This document shows positions 14,239-21,373 of a stretch of 23,945 nucleotides of DNA, one piece after another. The translations under genes and the position numbers were made by a program. This DNA comes from DATJHM01 sp035493895 (GTDB lineage Bacteria > Chloroflexota > Ktedonobacteria > Ktedonobacterales > Ktedonobacteraceae). The stretch lies in contig DATJHM010000323.1 in the NCBI GenBank assembly GCA_035493895.1, forward strand, positions 1-23,945, in the 5' to 3' direction. Each line of letters opens with the position of its first letter. Position 1 is the stretch's first letter. Below the pieces are notes generated by a model. It saw only the letters and a program-made list of their open reading frames with translations, ran no database searches and was not told where the DNA came from.

Positions 14239-16056
14239 TTAACGCACATGGACAACAACTGCGCTGACGTTGTCTTCGCCGCCGTTGTTATTTGCCGTTT
14301 CTATTAACCTCGAACATGCACTTTGCGGGTCTGTTGCGTTAATAAGAATCTCCTCTATCTGTGGGTTACGAATCATTTCCCACAAACCATCAGAACAGCT
14401 TAACAGGATATCGCCGGGATGAACCTGCTGCTTGAAGATGTCAATCTGCACATTGAGCTTATCTCCCAGGCTGCGGAAGATCTGGCTGCGCTGGGGATGG
14501 GTATAGACATCATCAGGCTCAATCAGTCCACCCGCGACGAGCTGCCCAACCAGCGAATGATCGTTCGTCAATTGGCGGAGCGTACTATCGCGCAACAGGT
14601 AGGTGCGACTATCCCCTACATTGAGAATATACGCATGATCACCTACTATCATAAAACCAGTGATTGTGGAACCCATATCGGTTTTATCTCGCTGGTTCTT
14701 CTGGCAAAGGAGTGTATTCGCATCTTCTACTGCACTTTGTAAAAGAACAACCAGGCTATCTTCGTCTGGCGCTTCAATCTCTTCGCCATTTTTCTCTGCC
14801 AGTAATGGAGGCGAGATAAGCTCTCGTATCAGGCGCTCGGCGATGATGTCAATCGTCATGCGGCTGGCAACCTGTCCATTCTCATGCCCTCCGAGACCAT
14901 CGGCTACGATATAGACGCCCACTGGCTCGGAGTGTGATTCGTGGACCCGCTGGAGCTGGACGACGAGCGTGCTGTCCTCGTTCGGCTCACTGCGCCGCAC
15001 ATTCCCTGCATCAGACTCTCCAGCTGCCAGCAAACGTACCCCATCGGGAAAATCGTTCTGGCTGGCCTGGGGTTGCTCAATGATGTAGGTCAGGCCCTGG
15101 TCAACAAATGTATTCACGATCAGTCCGGTGAGAACACGCTCTTCATTTTGCTGCCTGGACGCTGGATATTCATGCATGAGATAGGTGGCGTTGAGCAGTT
15201 CAGCGCCACAGTCAATGCAAAATTCGTCTCCCTCAGCATTTTCCTGTGAGCCGCAATTCCAGCATTGCTGGTAGCCCTGATGATCAATAACCTGATAGAC
15301 ATGTACATCTGCATCGTCGCTCAGAACCTGGGTGACTTCGTAGCGCCCAATGACCTGCGTACCCGGCTCGAGAAGCGGAAATGCCTCAGTTTCTGAAGGT
15401 GTTTGCACGGCTTGTTCCTGTCCTCCTTGTTCCTGTTCGGTTTCGGGGGAGGGGATAGACTCCGCCTCTGTGTTAGGGGAGGTGGCAACTTCCACCTCTT
15501 CATGCTCCTGGTCCGTTTGAGGCGATGCCTCAGTCTCCAGTGGTATGATCGTAGTTGGCATATCTGCAATATCAACAGGCGATTGCTGGTTGGTTGGCAG
15601 TGCCGTGTCCTGTGTTTCCCCGCTGTCCTCATTGTGAAGAGGTATCAAGACCGTGGGAGCCTCGGCAATATCAATTTCTGGCTGTTCCGGGCTGCTTTGT
15701 TCCTGCTGTTCTCGTTCCAATTCCTGTTGCCAGCGACGTGTCTGAAGTGCGACCATTTGCTGTGGCGTAAGGATCTGGGTCGGGACCTGGCTCAAGTCCT
15801 CGAATTCACCAAAATCCTGTGCTGCCGGAACTGTGGGCAGATCGCTGAGTGCAGTTTCGGTTGTCGGGCCAGGAACCTCAACTTGTTGCGCTCCTGGATC
15901 AGGAGAAACCTGTGGAGTTGGCTGAGCAACCGGTGAGGCCGAAGCATTCTGACCGGCCTGGTTGGTCTCGACCATCTCAGGAGTGAAGGATAATCCACAA
16001 CCCTTACAGAATTTCGCATTATCACGATTTTGTGTATGACACACCGGACAGAGCAT
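14239..16056 (-). CDS. Zinc-ribbon PP2C phosphatase with a degenerate kinase-like N-lobe
   Basis: A 605-aa protein. An N-terminal zinc ribbon (C3-x2-C6, C17-x2-C20) is followed by a long Gln/Glu/Pro-rich disordered segment (about 25-225) containing DIAEAPTVLIPL and DIADMPTTIIPL. Residues about 230-335 resemble a kinase N-lobe (PGTQVIGRYEVTQVL, VYQV, LMHEY, GLTYIIEQP) interrupted by a second zinc ribbon (C265, C268, C280, C283). The catalytic PP2C domain (about 350-605) has metal-binding motifs NEDS, ADGLGGH (D386), GDSRTYL (D482), SDGLWE (D556) and GGEDN (D595). It should dephosphorylate Ser/Thr in proteins, probably kinase substrates. The AAGGAGG before ATG 16056 overlaps the kinase stop region, so the two genes are tightly coupled. 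Confidence 0.9.
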   Translation of the reverse strand: MLCPVCHTQNRDNAKFCKGCGLSFTPEMVETNQAGQNASASPVAQPTPQVSPDPGAQQVEVPGPTTETALSDLPTVPAAQDFGEFEDLSQVPTQILTPQQMVALQTRRWQQELEREQQEQSSPEQPEIDIAEAPTVLIPLHNEDSGETQDTALPTNQQSPVDIADMPTTIIPLETEASPQTDQEHEEVEVATSPNTEAESIPSPETEQEQGGQEQAVQTPSETEAFPLLEPGTQVIGRYEVTQVLSDDADVHVYQVIDHQGYQQCWNCGSQENAEGDEFCIDCGAELLNATYLMHEYPASRQQNEERVLTGLIVNTFVDQGLTYIIEQPQASQNDFPDGVRLLAAGESDAGNVRRSEPNEDSTLVVQLQRVHESHSEPVGVYIVADGLGGHENGQVASRMTIDIIAERLIRELISPPLLAEKNGEEIEAPDEDSLVVLLQSAVEDANTLLCQKNQRDKTDMGSTITGFMIVGDHAYILNVGDSRTYLLRDSTLRQLTNDHSLVGQLVAGGLIEPDDVYTHPQRSQIFRSLGDKLNVQIDIFKQQVHPGDILLSCSDGLWEMIRNPQIEEILINATDPQSACSRLIETANNNGGEDNVSAVVVHVR

Positions 16057-16067
16057 TCTGCCCTCCT

Positions 16068-18113
16068 TTAAAGCTGTTTTTGTAATCGTAGAGCCTCGGC
16101 ATTGTTCGGGTCTCGTTGGAGAGCCTCTGTGAGCAATTGCCGAGCCTCGGCCTTTTTATTCAATTTCAGTTGACACGTTGCCATCGCGCTATAGATGTCG
16201 GCAATATGTATGCCAATCTGGCGTGCACGCTCCAGAGCGCTGAGCGCAGGTTTCCACTCTCTCATTTTCATATGGGTACGCCCCAGTTCATACCACCCTT
16301 CCCAGAGCGCAGGGTCAATCTGCGTAGCCTGGCGGAGTGTGCTGATGGCGGCCGCATATTGCCTGGTCTCGCCATAGAGACGTCCCATCGCGATCAAGAT
16401 CAGAGCATGGTCGGGATTGATCTGTAAGCCCTCTTTAAAGTAGCCCTCAGCATCGCGGTAAGCGCTCTGTTCGAGCGCGATCATGCCCAGTTGATAATAG
16501 ATAGCGGTATCCTTTGGTGTCAGGTGCAAGGCCTGCTTGAAGGCACCCACAGCCTGTGCATAGAAAGCCAGATCTCTATAGCACATCCCTAGCTGGAAGT
16601 AGGCGTCTGAAGCGTCAGATTTATGACGAACTGCCTCTTCAAATTGCTCGGCACCAAACTTCATATTGTCGGTGAAAAGCTTTTTGTCGGTATCCTTGAC
16701 CATCTGCCCATACTGCCGATAAGCGCGTCCCAGGTTGTAGAGCACATCATAGAGCGGTGCTCCCTGAGCACGTGCCAGCTTGAACTGGTTGACCGCTTCC
16801 GCATAGTTTTTGTTCATCAGGTATTGTAATCCCTGACGATAGGTTGCGTTAGGATCGGCAGCGGCGACGCCATTGCTCTTGCTGGCCTGGATCGGTTGAG
16901 CTTTGATGGCCGGGGCGGGTCGTGCTACGGGACGAGCGCGAATGGACTGGCCGGGTTGTGTCTGGATTGGTCTCTGTACAGGTCGAGCCTGAAGAGGGGC
17001 ATTGCGATAGGTCATCGGGCGCGCCTGTGGAGGGGCAATGGCTGCACCCTGCACGAGCGGTTGCCCATCGTGTGCGCAGAACTTCGCGCCGGGTCGATTG
17101 ACCAGACCGCACCGCGAACAAATCAAGCCCTGCCCATTGCCATTATTGGTTGTGGCCGGGACGATAATGGTCGCGTTCGGTGACACGAGCGGGATCTGGA
17201 TGGTTGCGGGCGGTGCATTATTTGGCAAGCAGTGCTGAAGAGCGACGCGCATGGCCTCGGCAGTTTGAAAACGCTGGGCAGGAAGTTGCTGCATTGCTTT
17301 AATCACGACCTGTTCGGATGGGCAAGCCGTTTGTCCGTTGACCGACGTTGTGCGCAGGAGTCGGTTTTTTGCGCGCAAACTACCAGGGGGCGGTGTCTGG
17401 ATCGGGTCCGGTTCATAGTTGGTTAATAAGTGATACATCGTTGCGCCCAGAGAATAGATGTCGGAGCGCGCATCAGTTTGGACTAATGTACCGGGATTTT
17501 GCGCCGTGCGTTTCTGTCCTGGCGCAGTGATTGAACCCAGATGCTCTGGAGAAGCGTAGGAAATCGTACCAAGATTTTCTGTATTCGTGCGTTTATTCGG
17601 ATCAAAGCGACGTGCAATACCAAAGTCAATAAGCTGAACTTCATTATCCGGTGAAATCATAATATTGCCCGGTTTCAGGTCGCGCAGAATAATCGGTGGT
17701 GTGCGGGTATGAATATAGGTCAGGGCTTCACAGACCTGGATCATCCAATGAATCACCTGTTCTTCTGGTAAAGGCCCCTTGCTATCTTCAAGAATTTTTT
17801 CCAGGCTGCGTCCCGGCACAAATTCCATGGCAAAATAGTAGTTGCCGCGATCTTGAAAGGGCAGTGCCAGTGCTGCGATGCGTGGATGCTTCAGGCCTCG
17901 CAGGAGTGCAATTTCCTTGTTGAAGCGCTCAATAGCAGCTTTGCGATCTTCTTCACTGGTGTTAAGATTGATCAAAAGCTCTTTGACCGCATAATAATAA
18001 GGGGGCGTTGTGCCTATTTGTTGTACTTTGTAGACCGTTCCCATGCCACCTTCGCCAAGGATCTGCACAATTTTGAATTTTCCATCCAGAACGGTACCTA
18101 TAGGGAGAGCCAT
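16068..18113 (-). CDS. Ser/Thr protein kinase with zinc ribbon and TPR repeats
   Basis: A 681-aa Hanks-type kinase. Motifs: glycine loop GEGGMG (20-25), K44 in AVKELL, catalytic loop LRDLKPGN (143-150, Leu in place of the usual His of HRD), DFG (163-165), and SPE (188-190). A linker has PATIQIPL and NATIIVP (303-319). A zinc ribbon follows (C332, C335, C346, with D349 where the fourth Cys is expected), then a Pro/Arg-rich spacer. At least five TPRs occupy about 420-680. There is no transmembrane helix or PASTA domain, so it is probably soluble, with TPRs binding targets. It sits 23 bases after one PP2C gene and 11 before another, giving a kinase flanked by two phosphatases. Confidence 0.93.
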   Translation of the reverse strand: MALPIGTVLDGKFKIVQILGEGGMGTVYKVQQIGTTPPYYYAVKELLINLNTSEEDRKAAIERFNKEIALLRGLKHPRIAALALPFQDRGNYYFAMEFVPGRSLEKILEDSKGPLPEEQVIHWMIQVCEALTYIHTRTPPIILRDLKPGNIMISPDNEVQLIDFGIARRFDPNKRTNTENLGTISYASPEHLGSITAPGQKRTAQNPGTLVQTDARSDIYSLGATMYHLLTNYEPDPIQTPPPGSLRAKNRLLRTTSVNGQTACPSEQVVIKAMQQLPAQRFQTAEAMRVALQHCLPNNAPPATIQIPLVSPNATIIVPATTNNGNGQGLICSRCGLVNRPGAKFCAHDGQPLVQGAAIAPPQARPMTYRNAPLQARPVQRPIQTQPGQSIRARPVARPAPAIKAQPIQASKSNGVAAADPNATYRQGLQYLMNKNYAEAVNQFKLARAQGAPLYDVLYNLGRAYRQYGQMVKDTDKKLFTDNMKFGAEQFEEAVRHKSDASDAYFQLGMCYRDLAFYAQAVGAFKQALHLTPKDTAIYYQLGMIALEQSAYRDAEGYFKEGLQINPDHALILIAMGRLYGETRQYAAAISTLRQATQIDPALWEGWYELGRTHMKMREWKPALSALERARQIGIHIADIYSAMATCQLKLNKKAEARQLLTEALQRDPNNAEALRLQKQL

Positions 18114-18136
18114 ACTCGCGTCATCTCCAAACGTGC

Positions 18137-19039
18137 TCAGTTTTGATTGACGTGGACGACCACCGCTGTGATATTGTCCTCGCCACCACTATCATTTGCC
18201 ATCGCAATGAGTGAATCACAAATCTTTTGTGGGCTGGCCTGCTCGCCCAGTGTTTTCTTGAGCTCTTGTGGTCGTACCATTTCCCACAGCCCATCTGAAC
18301 AGAGCAAGAGGATATCCCCGGGTTGGATCGTCTCATAAAAGATATCGACTTCGATGCTGCGATGCCCTGCACCGAGAGAACGATAGATGAGATTGCGCTG
18401 AGGATGGGTATAGACATCTTCAGGCTCGATCTGTTTTGACTCAACCAGTTTTTGCACCAGCGAATGATCTTTTGTCAGTGTCATTAACTGATTGTTTCGT
18501 AATAGATACGTACGACTGTCCCCAACGTTAGCAATATATGCCTGGTCGTTTTGAATCAGTACAACGGTAACTGTACTGCCCAGGCCGCGCGCAGCTGTCT
18601 GCTGCTCACCATAGCGCAGAATAGCGCGGTTCGCTTGCTGAATGGCAGCCGTGAGTTGATCTTCGATCACGGGTGAAATGGCTGCTTCGGACAGTTTACG
18701 TGTCTTTGGTGCTGTGTTCCCTTTGCCTGAAACTGGCGGTAGGAGCATTGTTTTTTCGGCGTCTTCAGAAGCTTCAGGATTCACGGTGATAGGGCTGAGC
18801 TTCATGGTTGGTTGCTCAGTAATAGGCTTAAAAAAGCTATCGAGCGTTTTACTGATTGTTTCTACTGCCAGTCGGCTGGCAACTTCTCCAGCCTTATATC
18901 CGCCCATGCCATCGGCAACGACAAACAGGCCACGATCTCCTTCTGGAGTTGACTCAACACGTTTGTAGGCACAGTCTTCGTTTTGCTCGCGTTGTTTCCC
19001 AACATCGGTTTTATCGGCAGCGGTGAGTTTAAGATGCAT
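18137..19039 (-). CDS. PP2C-family protein serine/threonine phosphatase
   Basis: A 300-aa metal-dependent PPM phosphatase, first gene of the signalling cluster. Motifs are the N-terminal TDVGKQREQNEDCAY (11-25), VADGMGGYKAGEVAS (41-55, D43), GSTVTVVLI (154-162), GDSRTYL (173-179), SDGLWEM (248-254) and GGEDN (285-289). A variable insertion (about 72-125) holds EKTMLLPP. The ATG at 19039 is preferred: GAGG lies nine bases upstream, while the GTG five codons earlier lacks a site. It probably reverses phosphorylation by the kinase encoded 23 bases downstream. It resembles the catalytic half of the larger PP2C in the cluster, suggesting duplication. Confidence 0.93.
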   Translation of the reverse strand: MHLKLTAADKTDVGKQREQNEDCAYKRVESTPEGDRGLFVVADGMGGYKAGEVASRLAVETISKTLDSFFKPITEQPTMKLSPITVNPEASEDAEKTMLLPPVSGKGNTAPKTRKLSEAAISPVIEDQLTAAIQQANRAILRYGEQQTAARGLGSTVTVVLIQNDQAYIANVGDSRTYLLRNNQLMTLTKDHSLVQKLVESKQIEPEDVYTHPQRNLIYRSLGAGHRSIEVDIFYETIQPGDILLLCSDGLWEMVRPQELKKTLGEQASPQKICDSLIAMANDSGGEDNITAVVVHVNQN

Positions 19040-19089
19040 AGGTATGTACCTCACAGGAGCAGGAATTTTTTTACGGTTATTCCATGCTC

Positions 19090-19119
19090 ACTATAGCATA
19101 TAGTGGTTATTCGTGACAA
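19090..19119 (-). promoter_or_regulatory. Promoter of the PP2C-kinase cluster with overlapping dyad
   Basis: On the minus strand TTGTCA (19114-19119) and TATAGT (19090-19095) are spaced by 18 bp. A perfect dyad, CACTATA-GCA-TATAGTG (19089-19105), covers the -10 and the adjacent spacer and could be a repressor site. The start codon of the first PP2C gene is about 50 bases downstream. Confidence 0.6.
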
Positions 19120-19428
19120 TTGAAGCTCCCTGATAACAATGAATATTATGTATTTGATATCAATAAAGCGAACGTTTTTTCATCAGCAATAGCATGTTTT
19201 TTTCAGTCAGATATGCCAATGTCGATTCGGGAAGAAAGAATATCTGCGTACATGTGCCTTGCATATTTTATATACGGAGAAGGCTCTCAATGGTTGTGGA
19301 TTTTATGTCACTCAGGAGCCTATGAAGCAGGTCAGACATACATCCTTTAACAGGCATGGCATGAATTTGCGTCAATGCTGGCACTGTCTGAAATTGGAGG
19401 TGTATGCCTGGGGGCGCACGGCGTTTTT
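19120..19428. other. Intergenic region between the histidine kinase and PP2C genes
   Basis: This AT-rich stretch contains no gene I can support. A 76-codon plus-strand frame (19120-19350) starts at a TTG with no ribosome binding site and has no recognisable motif. No clear intrinsic terminator for the histidine kinase gene is visible. The cluster promoter lies at its right-hand neighbour in transcription order (19090-19119). Confidence 0.5.
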
Positions 19429-20985
19429 CTAAGCGATTCCGGGCTCTGGCGCGGTTTGCAGCGCAGGTAGGTGAATGAGGACGGTCGTGCCCTGACCGAC
19501 GACGCTGCTCATCTCGATGGTCCCATGGTGCGCTTCGATCAGTTCTCTGGCAATAGAAAGACCTAAACCGTTGCCTCCCACGCGCAAGCTGGCACGTGTG
19601 CGCGACGGATCTGCGCGGTAGAAACGGTCAAACACGTGTGGTAAGGCTTCTTGTGAGATGCCGATGCCGGTATCATGTACTGCCAGCGTTACGGTGTTTG
19701 TATGCTTGCTATATGCGCTGATCTCTATGTGGCCGGGGGGTGGTGTGAACTTCAGAGCATTCTCGACGATGTTGAGGAGTACACGCTGCAACTGGTCGCT
19801 GTCACCGTAGATCGCAGGAAGATTCGGTGGAATATTGGCATCGAGTTGTTGATCTTGTAAGAGGCCCTGGACCTGTTCATAGACCGTGTTGACCAGCAGG
19901 TGAGCGTTTACGGCACCCAGGCGTAGCTTGATACGCCCTTCATCAAGGTGGGTCAGTGCGAGCAGGTCGGCTACCAGACGTTGCATGCGCTCAACTTCGT
20001 TGTACATGCCCACCATCAGGCGGCGTGCGGCCTGCGTGTCTCCGTCGTCCGCTCCGAGGAGCAGCATCTCCAGGCTGCCGCCGAGCGCGGTGAGCGGCGT
20101 ACGCAATTCATGTGAAACGTCGGATACGAAGCGCTTTTGTCGGGCAAACGCTGTTTCCAGGCGCGCTACCATGCTATTGAAGGCACGTGCCATACGTCCA
20201 ATTTCATCATTTGCAGGTGGTTCTTTGAGACGTTGTGAGAGGGCACCTGCGGAGATATGTGTACTGACACGCTCCAGTTCAATGAGAGGACGCAAGGCGA
20301 TATTGATAAGTGGCAATGTAAGGGCTGCGGCTATGCTCAGGGCACCAAAAATACCGAGAATCAGAATTAGATGCGTTGCTGTCATCGATTGATCAATCGG
20401 TGCGGTCGACATACTTAATTGCAGGATGGCCTTTCTATATCCTGCTGGTTGCCAGGGGTGTCGATTTGCTGCTGCCTTGTCCCATATGGCTAATGGCTCC
20501 AGTACAACCATCTCACGCTGCCCTCGTTTATTGTTTACCAGGAAATAGGAGCGTGGTTCTGTTGTGGTAAGCTCATGCTGCACGAGGGAATGATTCAGGA
20601 TGAGTAGCGGTAATCCCGTATTTTGAGTATCACTCGCAAGAAGAGTGCCGTCGAAAGAGAGAAGAGAAGCGCTGATATTCTGGCCTACGATATTCTGAAT
20701 ATCATTGATATAGCCGGATGCCATGTTGCCGGGCATTGCGGGGAAAGAGAGAATCAGAGATGTGTTCAGCGGGTTTCTGGCGATCTGCTGCTTGCTATAG
20801 ACAATATGTGCATCATTATCAAGTATGCTTGCCTGGCTGGCAAGCAATGCTCTCTCTTCAGTGGTAGAGATAAGTATACCTAACGCTGCGAGTAGCAGGG
20901 CAAGCAGGCCGAACGAAACGAGTGCCAGACGCCAATGGATAGGCAAGCGCGCCATCGCTTGCTGGAGCCATTGCGTTCTGTCCAT
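19429..20985 (-). CDS. Membrane sensor histidine kinase (HAMP-HisKA-HATPase)
   Basis: A 518-aa inner-membrane two-component sensor. Membrane helix 1 spans about 18-41, an extracytoplasmic sensor region about 42-204, helix 2 about 205-229, and HAMP about 230-283. The H-box SDVSHELRTPLTAL (288-301) has phospho-acceptor H292; N-box NIVENALKF (405-413), DTGIGIS (438-444), FDRFYRAD (452-459) and GGNGLGLS (470-477) complete the ATPase. The ATG at 20985 is chosen for GGAG nine bases upstream; an earlier in-frame start at 21033 lacks one. No response regulator gene lies on either side: PP2C is downstream and der upstream, so it is an orphan in this window. A direct repeat at 21096-21117 may bind its partner. 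The signal is unknown. Confidence 0.93.
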   Translation of the reverse strand: MDRTQWLQQAMARLPIHWRLALVSFGLLALLLAALGILISTTEERALLASQASILDNDAHIVYSKQQIARNPLNTSLILSFPAMPGNMASGYINDIQNIVGQNISASLLSFDGTLLASDTQNTGLPLLILNHSLVQHELTTTEPRSYFLVNNKRGQREMVVLEPLAIWDKAAANRHPWQPAGYRKAILQLSMSTAPIDQSMTATHLILILGIFGALSIAAALTLPLINIALRPLIELERVSTHISAGALSQRLKEPPANDEIGRMARAFNSMVARLETAFARQKRFVSDVSHELRTPLTALGGSLEMLLLGADDGDTQAARRLMVGMYNEVERMQRLVADLLALTHLDEGRIKLRLGAVNAHLLVNTVYEQVQGLLQDQQLDANIPPNLPAIYGDSDQLQRVLLNIVENALKFTPPPGHIEISAYSKHTNTVTLAVHDTGIGISQEALPHVFDRFYRADPSRTRASLRVGGNGLGLSIARELIEAHHGTIEMSSVVGQGTTVLIHLPALQTAPEPGIA

Positions 20986-21095
20986 CACATTACTCTCCTT
21001 TGCAGCGTATAGGTAAACTTTTATTTCAATCAAGCCTTTGCTTTAAATCCGACCTCAAGTAGAAGGATAGCAAAAAAGATTGAACGTTCGAGAGA

Positions 21096-21117
21096 AATTT
21101 GCTGAAAATTTGCTGAA
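21096..21117 (-). promoter_or_regulatory. 11-bp tandem direct repeat, candidate response-regulator site
   Basis: AATTTGCTGAA occurs twice, back to back, with an exact 11-bp period. On the minus strand this reads as TTCAGC half-sites separated by five bases. OmpR/PhoB-type regulators typically bind such 11-bp-spaced direct repeats. It lies about 110 bases upstream of the histidine kinase start codon. The role is inferred. Confidence 0.5.
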
Positions 21118-21292
21118 TAACAGGCAAATCATGTCAGTTCATTTTTATAAACGCTCATTATGATGGAGAGGTTCCGCTGTATGAACCTGACATATTTGGG
21201 GTAGTCAAATCTGGCTAGAAAGCAACAGCAAAAAGAGCTAATGGCTGGTTTGATGAGCATGGAAGAGATGTGATAGACAGAGGAAAAATCAG

Positions 21293-21341
21293 AAACCATG
21301 AAGAAGATCGAACTTTTTGAACTCGATCTTCTTCATGGTTT
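21293..21341 (-). terminator. Intrinsic terminator of der (19-bp perfect stem)
   Basis: Arms 21293-21311 and 21323-21341 are exact reverse complements over 19 bases with an 11-base loop. On the minus strand the stem is followed after three bases by ATTTTT, about 33 bases downstream of the der stop. This fits a rho-independent terminator separating der from the histidine kinase gene. Confidence 0.75.
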
Positions 21342-21373
21342 AGCAAACATACAAAGCTGGTACGTGCTTTTTA

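Noticed and set aside
15980..16000. TAATCCACA resembling a DnaA box, with rpmH in the window suggesting an origin
   Set aside because: It is a single one-mismatch match inside the PP2C coding sequence; there is no cluster of boxes and no dnaA or dnaN gene.
19120..19350. 76-codon plus-strand frame downstream of the histidine kinase
   Set aside because: TTG start with no Shine-Dalgarno, no motif, and AT-rich intergenic composition.
19404..19478. 24-codon plus-strand frame with GGAGG nearby, encoding a basic peptide
   Set aside because: The spacing from GGAGG to ATG is only about three bases, and most of the frame is antisense to the 3' end of the histidine kinase gene.
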